Source: Parasalinivibrio latis
Lineage (GTDB): Bacteria; Pseudomonadota; Gammaproteobacteria; Enterobacterales; Vibrionaceae
Direction: 5' to 3'
NCBI RefSeq assembly: GCF_036825535.1
Contig: NZ_CP098812.1
Location: 682,001 to 746,000 of the forward strand
DNA length: 64,000 bases
The notes beneath the pieces were generated by a model. The model was not told the DNA's origin. It made no database searches and saw only the letters and a program-made list of their open reading frames with translations. Position numbers and translations under genes: made by a program. Of this stretch, positions 13,099-23,600 are shown in pieces; position 1 is the first letter of the stretch; each line of letters opens with the position of its first letter.

Positions 13099-13982
13099 TG
13101 CCTCCAGTCCCTACAATACGCTTCAAAGTTCTCAAGAAGAGGAGAAGCGTATTTTTGTTTATGCCTTACCATCCAGAACTGACGCGCAGCATTGGCTGGC
13201 GTAGGCAAAATAACGACCCGGTTGTCGGCAAGGGCATGGGTAACGGTATGCCTGGATATACAAGTCAGTCCGAGACCTGCGGCTACTGAGTTTATAATGG
13301 CCTCAGTGTTGCTGAGTTCGAATTCTGTCTTCCATGTTTCCAGGTGGGAAGCGACATGCTGTGAAAAGTAATCCCGTGTGCCTGAGCCCTGTTCACGCAA
13401 AATCCATGGCTGGCTGTTTAGATCGGCCCAACTGACTTTCCCATTGTGGCAAAGAGGGTGGCTGGGGTTGCTGACAATGACCATCTCATCTGTTTTCCAT
13501 GGGGTGATATTGAGATCCGGGTGTTCTACCCTGCCTTCAATAAACCCAATATCCAAATCAAATGACAGCAACATTTCTGCGATGCCGGCGCTGTTGCCAA
13601 GCGCCAGGGATTGTCGATCATGACCGCTGAATTGCCTGAAATCTCGGATTAGGTAGGGGATAAGCTGGTTCCCAATGGTTTCGCTGGCGCCAATTTTTAA
13701 CGAACCGGTCAGAATACTCTCTTGGCGAAACAGCTTGTCGATAGACTCACTGCGGCTTAGCAATTCGTCAGCCAAGGGTAACAAAGCCTTTCCATGTTCA
13801 TTAAGGTGCAACCGGTTTTTCTGGCGCAGAAACAGTGTTTGATCCAGCTGTTTTTCCAGTTCGGACAGCGCCATGCTGACGGCTGGTTTGGATATAAACA
13901 GGGTTTCTGCTGCCTGGGATGCGGATCCTTCACGGGCGATGGCAACAAAGATTTGTAGTTGGCGCAGGCTGATATTGAGCAT
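13095..13982 (-). CDS. LysR-family transcriptional regulator
   Basis: 295 residues. The N-terminal winged helix-turn-helix (about residues 1-60, LRQLQIFVAIAREGSASQAAE...SKPAVSMALSELE) is followed by a periplasmic-binding-protein-like effector domain (about 90-290). It overlaps the end of the glycosylase-like gene by 4 bases on the opposite strand. It is divergent from a TDT-family transporter gene, the typical arrangement of a LysR regulator with its target. It resembles the YeiE/CysB-like group in general layout, but I cannot name the ligand. Confidence 0.88.
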   Translation of the reverse strand: MLNISLRQLQIFVAIAREGSASQAAETLFISKPAVSMALSELEKQLDQTLFLRQKNRLHLNEHGKALLPLADELLSRSESIDKLFRQESILTGSLKIGASETIGNQLIPYLIRDFRQFSGHDRQSLALGNSAGIAEMLLSFDLDIGFIEGRVEHPDLNITPWKTDEMVIVSNPSHPLCHNGKVSWADLNSQPWILREQGSGTRDYFSQHVASHLETWKTEFELSNTEAIINSVAAGLGLTCISRHTVTHALADNRVVILPTPANAARQFWMVRHKQKYASPLLENFEAYCRDWRH

Positions 13983-14010
13983 CGTTAAGAATTACTTAAT
14001 CATGGGTTAA

Positions 14011-14032
14011 ATTAATTCAAGTATACTTAACT
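14011..14032. promoter_or_regulatory. Possible LysR-type operator between the regulator and the TDT transporter
   Basis: A/T-rich dyad centred on the palindrome AAGTATACTT (14019-14028), flanked by near-repeats of ACTTAA (13992 region and 14025). LysR proteins bind T-N11-A dyads in exactly this kind of divergent gap. Seen as a palindrome; the function is inferred. Confidence 0.4.
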
Positions 14033-14085
14033 TTTTCGCCAGCGTATTCTCGCACCATAGAATTTTTAGGGGGAGCGAGAGAGCC

Positions 14086-15054
14086 ATGAAAACAATACGA
14101 CAATTTTTCTCTGCGATTCCGACACCAATGGCTGGATTGGCACTGGGTATCGGCAGCCTGGGTTGGTGCTGGGAAAACGCAGCACAACTCCACGGGCAAG
14201 GCCAGTTTTTCACAGCAGGCATTGCCGGTGTCATGTTGATACTGTTGGCGATAAAATTTGCACTCAAGCCATCGCTTTTAACCCAGGACCTGCGCCACCC
14301 TGTGGTAGGCAGTGTTGTTCCCACCTTTGCCATGGCAAGTATGGTGGTATCCAACAGTCTCGGAAAGATCTCGCCGGTTGCTGGTGATGCACTCTGGCTG
14401 GCGGCAGTCGCTGCCCATGTTCTGTTCCTGATGACATTTACCTGGCACCGTGCCGCTGAATTTGAAATTCACCATATGGTTCCAAGCTGGTTTGTCCCGC
14501 CTGTAGGGCTGATTGTGGCTGATGTTTCGTTTTCCGGTAACCCGGAACTGGCTCCTTTAGCCAACGCCATTATGATTTTTGGCCTGATCTCATACGCCAT
14601 CATGCTACCGGCTATGTTGTACCGCCTGATCTTCAGTCATGAAATTCCTGATGATGCCAAACCAACCATTGCGATTATGGCAGCACCAGCAAGCCTGTCC
14701 CTGGCTGGCTACCTGACTGTGACATCAAACCCTTCTCCGGTAATTATCGCAGTACTGCTGGGTATTGCAGTGTTGATGACCGGAGTGATTTACCTGGCGT
14801 TCCTGAAGTTGCTCCGTCTGCCATTTTCACCAGGCTATGCAGCGTTTACATTCCCTATGGTGATTGGTTCTACAGCACTGTTTAAAACCGCTAACTGGAT
14901 GGCTAAACAAGGTATTGCGGCACACTATGTTGAACAGATTCGTTTCCTGGCCAATCTGGAACTGATTGTGGCAACTGTCATTGTCAGCTATGTGGCAATC
15001 CGCTACCTGATGTTTTTCTCTGCAAAATTGCAAGCCAAACCTGCAATGGCTTGA
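14086..15054 (+). CDS. TDT-family (TehA/SLAC1-like) membrane transporter
   Basis: 322 residues with about ten hydrophobic segments spanning nearly the whole length, no signal peptide and a short basic C-terminus. The N-terminal pattern IPTPMAGLALGIGSLGWCWE fits the tellurite-resistance/dicarboxylate transporter (TDT) family, which includes TehA and anion channels of the SLAC1 type. The strong RBS is AGGGGGAG. The divergent LysR regulator probably controls it in response to the transported solute, which the sequence does not reveal (anions such as sulfite, malate or chloride are known in the family). Confidence 0.85.
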   Translation: MKTIRQFFSAIPTPMAGLALGIGSLGWCWENAAQLHGQGQFFTAGIAGVMLILLAIKFALKPSLLTQDLRHPVVGSVVPTFAMASMVVSNSLGKISPVAGDALWLAAVAAHVLFLMTFTWHRAAEFEIHHMVPSWFVPPVGLIVADVSFSGNPELAPLANAIMIFGLISYAIMLPAMLYRLIFSHEIPDDAKPTIAIMAAPASLSLAGYLTVTSNPSPVIIAVLLGIAVLMTGVIYLAFLKLLRLPFSPGYAAFTFPMVIGSTALFKTANWMAKQGIAAHYVEQIRFLANLELIVATVIVSYVAIRYLMFFSAKLQAKPAMA

Positions 15055-15083
15055 TTTAAGTATTCTCTTTGAATCAGAGAGTT

Positions 15084-15112
15084 GGCACGCACACAGTTGC
15101 GTGCCTTTTTTT
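15084..15112 (+). terminator. Rho-independent terminator after the TDT transporter gene
   Basis: The stem GGCACGCA/TGCGTGCC with a 6-base loop is followed by TTTTTTT, ending about 45 bases before recC. Confidence 0.9.
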
Positions 15113-15157
15113 CATGGGTCACAATCAGTCCATTATTACCCGACAGGCTGACTGCCC

Positions 15158-18100
15158 GTGTTTACCGTCTATCATTCCAACCATGTTGACCTGCTGAAAA
15201 GCCTGCTGCTGGCGCTTGCTGAGCGTGACCCGCTGTCAAACCCCTTCCAGCAAGAAATTATCCTGGTACAAAGCCCCGGTATGGCTCAGTGGCTTAAATT
15301 GGAAATTGCCAAAGAAACAGGTATTGCAGCCAATATTGCCTTTCCGCTGCCAGCTACTTTTATCTGGGAAATGTTCACCCGGGTTTTGGCTGATGTCCCT
15401 GAGCGCAGTTACTTCAACAAAGAGGCGATGGGCTGGAAGCTGATGAAGCTGTTGCCGGAATGCCTGCAAGATGAAGATTTCTCCCAGTTGGCACAATATC
15501 TGGAAGGTGATGAGGGCGGCCAGAAACGGTTTCAGCTTGCCGGTAAAGTGGCAGATGTGCTCGACCAGTACCTCGTGTACCGGCCTGAATGGATAGAAGC
15601 CTGGGAGCAGGGACAACCGGTTTCCGAGCTTGATGGCTCTATGCCGTGGCAGCCCAAAGTATGGCGGCAGCTTTATGACTACACTTTGGGGTTGGGGCAG
15701 TCCCCGTACCACCGAGCGAACCTCTACCAGCAGTTTATCGACACGCTGGAAGGGATGGCAGGGAAGCCCGAAGGGCTTAAAGATATTGACCGTATCTTTG
15801 TGTTTGGGATTTCCGCACTGCCGCCCCGCTACCTCGATGCGCTGAAAGCCCTTGGCCAGCACGTTGATGTCCATTATATGTTTACCAACCCCTGTAAATT
15901 TTACTGGGGGGATGTCCGTGACCGTCGCTACCTTGCCAAGCGTGCCAACATGCAACAGAGCAAGGTCCTGCGCGTGGGAGAAGATGCCCCCGCCGGCGGT
16001 CAGCTTGGGCTGCTGTTTGCCGATGATGAAAATAATGCAGCAGAAGTTGGAAACAGCCTTTTGGCATCGATGGGTAAACTTGGCCGCGATAACCTTTACC
16101 TGCTCTCTGAGCTGGAATGCCAGGAAGTAGATGCCGGCTTTGTCGACATCAACAGGGACAGCCTTCTCCACCACCTCCAGGCCGATATCCTGAACCTCCA
16201 GGAAGCCGGCGACCCGAAATCAGTAGACAGCACAAAGAAGACGCCGGTTAAGGGAGAGGATCACTCCCTAACCATCCAGGTATGCCACAGCCCGATGAGG
16301 GAGGTGGAAGTGCTTCATGACAGGCTGCTAGGCATGATGGCAGCAGATGCAACGCTCAAGCCGCGGGACATTGTGGTGATGGTAGCGGACATCAATGCGT
16401 ACAGCCCGTCCATTCAGGCGGTATTTGGCAATGCGCCAGGTGAGCGATTTGTTCCCTATTCCATTTCAGACCGCACGGCAGATCAGGAAAGTCCCCTACT
16501 GAAAGCTTTCCTTCACCTGCTTACTTTGCCGGAGAGCCGTTGTACAGCGGCTGAGTTGCTTTCCCTTCTCGAAGTCCCGGCCGTATCCCGCCGCTTTGAG
16601 CTGGATGCTGCCCAGTTTGACCGGGTGAAACTCTGGGTTGAGGAAGCGGGGGTACGCTGGGGTCTCAATGATGACACTGCCCCGGCCTTTGCCCTGCCAA
16701 CCCAGCATGAAAACACCTGGTTGTTTGGCTTGCAAAGAATGTTGCTAGGTTATGCCATGCCTTTAGAGGCCGGGTTGTTCAATGATATTGCCCCTTATGA
16801 TGAAGTGCAGGGACTGGATGCGCAGTTGGCAGGACAACTGGCCGCTTTCGTGGATACGCTGTTGGCATACCGTAAGAAGCTTTCCGTAGAAAGTACCGGT
16901 GAAGTCTGGAGCAACCTGCTGACCGGGATGATCGACGACTTCTTTGCCGTTGAGCAGGATGAGGAGCCTGCTGCCCGCCTTATCCGGGATAAACTGGAGC
17001 GCTGGCAACAGCAACTGCAGGATGCAGGGTTTGACGCTCCCCTGAGCCTGGCCGTCGCCCGCGATTATCTGAATGATCAGCTTGGCGGGGAAACCGTCAG
17101 CCAGCGTTTCCTGGCAGGCCAGGTGAACTTCTGTACCCTGATGCCAATGCGTTCTATCCCATTCAGGGTGGTTTGCCTGCTGGGCATGAACGACGGCGTT
17201 TATCCTCGCACCGTTGCCCCGGTTGGTTTTGACCTTATGGTGGGCAGAACCCGGGCGGGTGATCGCTCACGCCGTGATGATGACCGCTACCTGTTCCTGG
17301 AGGCGATGCTGGCTGCTCAGGAAGTACTCTATATTTCCTATGTTGGCCGCTCCATCCAGGACAACAGCGAAAAGGTCCCTTCAGTACTGGTTTCCGAGCT
17401 TCTTGAATACGCGTCACAAGGCTACTGCCTGATTGGTGATGAAGGTTTGCCGTCAGCTGAGTCCAGCGCCAACTTGGTGAAATCGCTTACCTATGCCCAT
17501 CCCTTGGTGCCTTTCAGTCCGGATGCTTTCCGTGGGGAAATGCCAAGCTTTGCCCGTGAGTGGCTGCCTGCGGCTCGAGGGGAAGGGGAAGCTGTTCCAC
17601 CGTTTATGTCAGGGCCTTTGGATGAAAACTGGCTGGAGCCGGTTGATGGCCTACTGACGGTAGAGCTGGCTGAACTACAGCGTTTTTGGCGCTTGCCGGT
17701 CCAGTACTTTTTTAACCGCCGCCTCAAGATCTGGTTTGAGGGGCAGGCAGATGCCCTTGATGATTTTGAGCCTTTTGCCTTGGATAACCTAGACAGATTC
17801 CGGCTGCGTCAGTCATTGCTGGAAACCATGCTGGAAAACGACAGCAGTGACGGCACGGTTGAGTGCTTCTTCCGCCAGCAAAAGGCACAGGGCCTGTTAC
17901 CACACAGCCAGTTTGGTGCATTGGCACTGAATGAAGAGGTTGGGGCGGTACTCCCGCTATACCAGCATATCCTCCCGTGGATCAGTGAGTCCCGGGATGA
18001 CCGGGAGGTTAACCTTTCGTTTACCCTGGGGGAAAGGAAAGTCCAGCTTTTGGGTTGGGTGGGGAACCAGTATGCGAATGGGCATGTGGTTTACCGGGCC

Positions 18101-18559
18101 GGGAATGCCGGAGCAAAAGAGCAACTGGCAGTATGGATCAACCATCTGTGCCTGTGTGCCGGTGGATTTACCGGCCAGAGCCTGTGTATCGGTACCGATG
18201 CCGGGTGGCTATTTAATCCGGTAGATCCGGACAAGGCGAAATCGTGGCTTAGCATTTACCTGGAAGGGTATTTCGCAGGGCTGCAACAGCCTCTGCCTTT
18301 CCTGCCGCGCAGCGCCAATGCCGGACTGTCAGCCCAGTTCAGCCGGGGTGGGCAGTTTGAACCCAGCGAAAAAGCAAACGACAAAATTGTGCAGGCGTTT
18401 ATGGGTGGGTTTATGACATCCGGAGATGTAGAAAACGCTTACGTAGCCCGCGTCTGGCCGAACATTGATGATACCTTGCTTGACCAGGTATACATCAGCG
18501 CAACCAACTACCTGTTGCCGGTGCTGGAGGCTCGGGAAAAATTGGAAGACAAAGATTGA
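15158..18559 (+). CDS. recC: Exodeoxyribonuclease V subunit RecC
   Basis: Non-catalytic subunit of the RecBCD helicase-nuclease; it recognises Chi and holds the DNA strands apart during double-strand-break repair. 1133 residues, close to the E. coli length of 1122. The GTG start at 15158 gives MFTVYHSN, aligning with E. coli MLRVYHSN. The inactive helicase-like core is recognisable (ILVQSPGMAQWL, CLLGMNDGVYPR, GDRSRRDDDRYLFLEA), and the C-terminal inactive nuclease-like domain follows. It is separated from recB by a convergently oriented chemotaxis-receptor gene. Confidence 0.96.
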   Translation: MFTVYHSNHVDLLKSLLLALAERDPLSNPFQQEIILVQSPGMAQWLKLEIAKETGIAANIAFPLPATFIWEMFTRVLADVPERSYFNKEAMGWKLMKLLPECLQDEDFSQLAQYLEGDEGGQKRFQLAGKVADVLDQYLVYRPEWIEAWEQGQPVSELDGSMPWQPKVWRQLYDYTLGLGQSPYHRANLYQQFIDTLEGMAGKPEGLKDIDRIFVFGISALPPRYLDALKALGQHVDVHYMFTNPCKFYWGDVRDRRYLAKRANMQQSKVLRVGEDAPAGGQLGLLFADDENNAAEVGNSLLASMGKLGRDNLYLLSELECQEVDAGFVDINRDSLLHHLQADILNLQEAGDPKSVDSTKKTPVKGEDHSLTIQVCHSPMREVEVLHDRLLGMMAADATLKPRDIVVMVADINAYSPSIQAVFGNAPGERFVPYSISDRTADQESPLLKAFLHLLTLPESRCTAAELLSLLEVPAVSRRFELDAAQFDRVKLWVEEAGVRWGLNDDTAPAFALPTQHENTWLFGLQRMLLGYAMPLEAGLFNDIAPYDEVQGLDAQLAGQLAAFVDTLLAYRKKLSVESTGEVWSNLLTGMIDDFFAVEQDEEPAARLIRDKLERWQQQLQDAGFDAPLSLAVARDYLNDQLGGETVSQRFLAGQVNFCTLMPMRSIPFRVVCLLGMNDGVYPRTVAPVGFDLMVGRTRAGDRSRRDDDRYLFLEAMLAAQEVLYISYVGRSIQDNSEKVPSVLVSELLEYASQGYCLIGDEGLPSAESSANLVKSLTYAHPLVPFSPDAFRGEMPSFAREWLPAARGEGEAVPPFMSGPLDENWLEPVDGLLTVELAELQRFWRLPVQYFFNRRLKIWFEGQADALDDFEPFALDNLDRFRLRQSLLETMLENDSSDGTVECFFRQQKAQGLLPHSQFGALALNEEVGAVLPLYQHILPWISESRDDREVNLSFTLGERKVQLLGWVGNQYANGHVVYRAGNAGAKEQLAVWINHLCLCAGGFTGQSLCIGTDAGWLFNPVDPDKAKSWLSIYLEGYFAGLQQPLPFLPRSANAGLSAQFSRGGQFEPSEKANDKIVQAFMGGFMTSGDVENAYVARVWPNIDDTLLDQVYISATNYLLPVLEAREKLEDKD

Positions 18560-18782
18560 AAGATAAACACGCCCGAAGGCAGGGGTAGGGTGGTGGCCGC
18601 CGGTGAATAATGATTATGGAGTAGGGATCCGTACGGCCACAGGGTCAGAGGTTGACCAAATTCGATGGCGCAGATAGTAACCAAGTTAGCCACGGTAAAT
18701 TGTGATGAAATTCTCATCAAGGATAATGCAATCTGTTGTTTATTGGTTGGTTTTTGAATTTTTGATTTGTGTCTCAATAAAC

Positions 18783-18816
18783 AGTAAAGCCGGTTTATAG
18801 TGCCACCGGCTTTACT
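18783..18816 (-). terminator. Hairpin terminator at the end of the chemotaxis receptor gene
   Basis: A perfect 11-bp stem AGTAAAGCCGG/CCGGCTTTACT with a 12-base loop, 11 bases beyond the receptor stop. On the minus strand it is followed by TGTTTATT, a weak T tract. The remaining 18560-18782 interval between recC and the receptor shows no gene. Confidence 0.65.
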
Positions 18817-18826
18817 GGGTTCCGCT

Positions 18827-20446
18827 TTAGCCTGCTGTCCTTATCGTGAACTTTTGGACCTGGGCCAGAGTCTCTTTGCTAAGTCCGGCTACATCTTCGC
18901 TCAGATCAAGACTCTGTACACTGGCGCGACGGGTATCAGAAAACACATCATTGATACTGGCCATATTGCACGCAATTTCCTCTGCAACACTGGATTGCTG
19001 GGTAGAAGAAGCCGCAATTTGCAGGTTCATAGTTTGTAGCTCTCCAATCAAGGTTGCCAGCTCCTTCATATTTGCATCAACGGCTTTGGCCTGCTCCAGG
19101 CTTTCTGCAGTTTGCCGGGTACCGGTTTTCATTCTGGCCACGGCATTCTGGGCACTTCCCTGAAGTTCATTGATGATATCTGTAATTTGTTCTGTTGATT
19201 CACGGGTTGAGTGCGCAAGTTTACGTACTTCATCGGCAACGACGGCAAACCCCCGCCCCGCCTCTCCTGCGCGGGCGGCTTCGATAGCCGCGTTAAGGGC
19301 AAGAAGGTTGGTCTGTTCGGATATATTGTTGATAACGGTAACCACTTCGCCGATTTTGTCAGTGTTGAGTGCAAGTTTTTCAATGGTCTGGGCGCTGTGC
19401 TGTATATCGCTGTTCACCGTTGTGAACTGGCTGATGGCAATGTCGAGTGAGTTATTAGCGGTTTCTAACATGCTGGTCGCCTTTTGCGCATTTTCAGAGG
19501 CAACGTGTGTGCTGTTTTCCACCTCTTTCACCGAAGACGACATTTCTTCCATTGCACTGGCTGCGGAATCTACATCCAGGCTCTGTTTCTGTATTCCCTG
19601 AGTGGAGGTGTCAGCCAGGGCTTTCAGTGCGCGGCTGTTTGAATCGAGCTTTACTGTGCCCTTTTCAATGTGTCGCAGCAAGTCGCAAAGGTTGTTGAGT
19701 GCTGCATTGAGGTGCTCTCCCATCTGGCCAATTTCATCATGGGAGGTAATGGTAGCCCGGGTTGTAAGGTCGCCGCTGGAGACTAACTTCAACACATTTT
19801 TCATGGACTTAACCGGTTTAATCAGCTGAAGGCTTATTTGCCAGGCGAGCAACACTAATACCAAGGCCATAACCAAAGTCATTGTCCCTGAACTTATTGC
19901 ATCGGAAATTACATCGTTGCGGATGTCATCAATGTAAATTCCGGTCCCTAGGATAAGCCCCCAGGCAGGGAACTGCCGGATAACGCTGACTTTTTCGATT
20001 GGTTCCTTGCTGCCGGGTTTGTGAAAAACATACGAATCGTAGGCACCAGAGGGAGATTGGCGGATCACGTTCCGTAGTGAGGCGAGTACATTTTTGCCGT
20101 TCAGATCTCTGAAGGTAGAGAAATCCTTATTCCGCAGAGCGGCTGTACCTACAATCATTTTGTCATTGTCATCAATGGCAAAAAAATAGCCGCTTTCCCC
20201 AAAGTGCATTTCTTGCAGAATTGTGAGTGCCTGGGTTTTTGCCTCTTCTGTACCTTCGGCATGCCCGGCCTCTAAAACGTGCAAGGCAATTTCGAGCTTT
20301 TCATGAAGGTGTTGTTTACGCTCTTCCAGGATTTCGTGATAGTGGTTCACGTTTTGAATGACAGTGAGTGCAATAAGCCCGGATACAGCAAGCCCAACAA
20401 TAATCAGCAGCTTATTCCTTACTGAGAGGTTTTTCACTAGTTCCAT
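18827..20446 (-). CDS. Methyl-accepting chemotaxis protein with a periplasmic Cache-type sensor
   Basis: 539 residues from the ATG at 20446 (GGAG 9 bases upstream; an in-frame TTG at 20461 is less likely). A first membrane helix lies at about residues 10-30. The periplasmic single-Cache-like domain (about 35-180) contains the signature GESGYFFAIDDNDKMI, followed by a second membrane helix, a HAMP domain and a long cytoplasmic signalling coiled coil. The hairpin tip EQTNLLALNAAIEAARAGEAGRG is perfectly conserved. It senses a small ligand and signals through CheA/CheW; the ligand is unknown. It lies between recC and recB on the opposite strand. Confidence 0.94.
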   Translation of the reverse strand: MELVKNLSVRNKLLIIVGLAVSGLIALTVIQNVNHYHEILEERKQHLHEKLEIALHVLEAGHAEGTEEAKTQALTILQEMHFGESGYFFAIDDNDKMIVGTAALRNKDFSTFRDLNGKNVLASLRNVIRQSPSGAYDSYVFHKPGSKEPIEKVSVIRQFPAWGLILGTGIYIDDIRNDVISDAISSGTMTLVMALVLVLLAWQISLQLIKPVKSMKNVLKLVSSGDLTTRATITSHDEIGQMGEHLNAALNNLCDLLRHIEKGTVKLDSNSRALKALADTSTQGIQKQSLDVDSAASAMEEMSSSVKEVENSTHVASENAQKATSMLETANNSLDIAISQFTTVNSDIQHSAQTIEKLALNTDKIGEVVTVINNISEQTNLLALNAAIEAARAGEAGRGFAVVADEVRKLAHSTRESTEQITDIINELQGSAQNAVARMKTGTRQTAESLEQAKAVDANMKELATLIGELQTMNLQIAASSTQQSSVAEEIACNMASINDVFSDTRRASVQSLDLSEDVAGLSKETLAQVQKFTIRTAG

Positions 20447-20650
20447 GTCGGTCAACTCCAAACTGACGCTAATAATTATCGATATCGTTATTCTTCTTAG
20501 TAATAATACAGTTTGTCGAAATTGTTAACATGTGATTTGAATGAATTTTTATTAAATATCAATGAGTTGCATAAACTGATTTCATAAGGAATTACTGAGA
20601 TAGGCGAGACAGCCAAGTGGTTGATACAATGGGGTATCCAGTTATTCGGA

Positions 20651-23600
20651 ATGGACGATATGCAGGTTCAACCGCTTGATCCTATGATATTTCCCCTTCA
20701 CGGTGCCCGGCTGATTGAAGCCTCTGCCGGTACGGGGAAAACTTTCACTCTGGCTGCACTTTATCTGCGCCTCCTTTTAGGGCATGGAAATGACGATCAT
20801 GCGTTTGAGAGGCCGTTGGGAGTCAGTGAAATTCTTGTCGTAACGTTTACCGAAGCGGCGACACAGGAGCTCCGTGATCGCATCCGTGCGCGTATCCATC
20901 AGGCTCGCCTGGCTTTTTTACAGGGTGAAAGTACGGATCCTGTTATCTCCGCACTGTTGGCATCCGTCGATGACCATAAGTCGGCTGCCAATTTGCTGCT
21001 TCAGGCAGAGCAGCAAATGGATGAAGCGGCGGTATATACCATCCACGGATTCTGCCAGCGAATGCTGACTCAGAATGCGTTCGAATCCGGCAGCTTGTTT
21101 AACCAGCAGTTTGTTACCGATGAGCAGCCGCTCAGATTGCAGGCAGTGGCTGATTTCTGGCGCCGGCATTTCTATCCGTTGCCGAAGGCTCTGGCATCAG
21201 TAATCCGGAGTATCTGGGCCTCACCGGAGAAATTGCTTGAAGAGGTTTCCCCTTATCTTTCCGGGCCAGCAGTAAAAATTGAAGCACCGGAAATTGAGGG
21301 ATCTCTGGAAAACCTGCACAAGCAACAGGTTGCGCGTATTGCTGCACTGAAATCAGCCTGGTGTGAAGCCGCCCCTGATTTGGAAGCACTGATTACGGCG
21401 TCTGGTGTAGACAAGAGAAGTTACAGTAAAAAAAACCTGCCTAACTGGCTGAAGTCGGTCGGGAACTGGGCGATTTCAGAAACTACTGATTACGGCTTTC
21501 CCGAAGCGCTGGAGAAATTCAGCCAGCCGGTTTTGGATGAAAAAACCAAAAAAGGAGAGACCCCGGTTCACCCGGTGTTTTCTGACATCGCAGCATTTCT
21601 GGCCTCTCCTCCGGGGATCAGGGAGGCGGTGACAGCGTGGGCAATTCGAGAAACCCGAATTTTGCTGGCACAGGAAAAGCGCCGCCAGGGCTGGTTATCA
21701 TTTGATGATCTGTTGTCCCGCCTTGCAGGGGCGTTGAGACAACCACAGGGACCGGTATTGGCTGAGCGCCTGCGCACTGCGTTCCCTGTGGCAATGATTG
21801 ATGAATTCCAGGATACAGATCCACTCCAATACCAGATATTCAGTGACGTATACCTTGGCCAGCCATCCTGTGGCCTGTTCATGATCGGCGATCCCAAGCA
21901 GGCGATTTACGCATTCCGTGGTGCTGATATTTTCACGTACATCCATGCCCGGCGGCAGGTGCGTGACCACTATAACCTGGGGACAAACTGGCGCTCAGGC
22001 AAAGCCGTGGTTGAAGCGGTCAATGCTGTGTTCGAAGTCTCTGCTAACCCCTTCATTTACCAGCAGGACATTCCGTTTATCCCAGTTGATCCGGCCCCCG
22101 GTTCAGAAAGCCGGGGATGGCAAATTTCTGGAAATGAGCAACCTGCCCTCACCGTTTGGTACCCGGAACATGGGGAGCCTGTGACCAAAGGGGAGTATTT
22201 CTCGGTGATGGCCGCAGCAACCGCTGCCCAGACCCAGATGCTGCTCGAAGGTGGTAGGGATGGAACTGTGCTAATCGATGAGAAAGCAGGCAAACAGCGC
22301 CCGGTTTGCCCTTCTGATATCGCCGTACTGGTTCGTACCGGCAGGGAAGCTACCCTTGTCCGTGATGCGCTTGCGAAACAGGGGATAGCCAGTGTTTACC
22401 TATCCAACCGCGACAGTGTTTTTGCAAGCCCGGTAGCAACAGATGTGTTACGTATCCTGACTGCCACTTTGATACCTGACAACGAAAGTTACCTGCGTGC
22501 TGCGCTGGCAACCTCCCTGTTTGCACATTCGGCGGAAGAACTTGACCGTCTTAACTACGACGAATCCAGTTGGGAAAAGGCAGTAGTGGCATTTTCCCGT
22601 TACCGTCAGATTTGGCAGAGCCGCGGCGTGTTGCCGATGCTCCGGAACCTTATTGGCCAGCGCAAGATTGCCGAACGGCTTTTGCGCAGCCTCGATGGTG
22701 AGCGGCAATTGACCGATCTTTTGCATGTTGGCGAGCTTTTGCAGCAGGCAAGCCAGGAGCTGGACAGTGACCATGCGCTGGTGCGTTGGCTGTCAGAGCG
22801 GATTGCAGAACCAAACGGCAATGCTGAAGAGCAGCAGGTCCGGCTGGAGTCAGAGCGGGAACTGGTTCAAATCGTGACCATCCACAAATCCAAGGGACTG
22901 GAATATCCCTTTGTTATGTTGCCGTTTATCTGCAGCTTTCGCAGCAGTTCCCAGCCTTTTTACCATGATGAGCAAAATATACCTGTCCTGGAGCTGGGCG
23001 GTGCTGATGAGGCAAAAGAGAAAGCAGAACAGGAGCGGCTGGCTGAAGACCTTCGCTTGCTTTACGTTGCCCTGACCCGAGCTGTTTATGGCTGCTTTGC
23101 CGGTATCGCTCCGCTCAAAGTTGGACGTGGGGCATCAGCGCAGACGTCAGCCCACCAGTGTGCTGTCGGCTACCTTTTGCAAAATGGGGAAGCCGGCGAT
23201 GCTTCCCTGCTCCAGGCCGGGTTGGCAAAACTGACCTCGTCTACCACGGCAGTTTGCGTACCTCCGGTCCCTGTTGAACAGCGGTGGCAGCCTGCAGAAG
23301 AGGCTGTGGTTGAACTAAATGCTGCGGTGTTTGACAACCAGATTGACCGCCGCTGGCTGTTGACCAGTTACTCTGGCCTTCTCCGTCAGGGGCACAGCCA
23401 TGACCCAGCGCTGGCTACGCCGGCATTTGATGTGGATGGCGCTGATATTGTCGACAATGATGAAGTGGAAGAAGAAGCAGTCAGGGATATCTTCCACTTC
23501 CCGAGAGGTGCACGCCCGGGTACTTTTCTCCACACCTTGTTCGAGCGGATAGACTTTGGGCTGGACATGGCCGGGGAAGAAGCCTCTGACATGATTCTCC

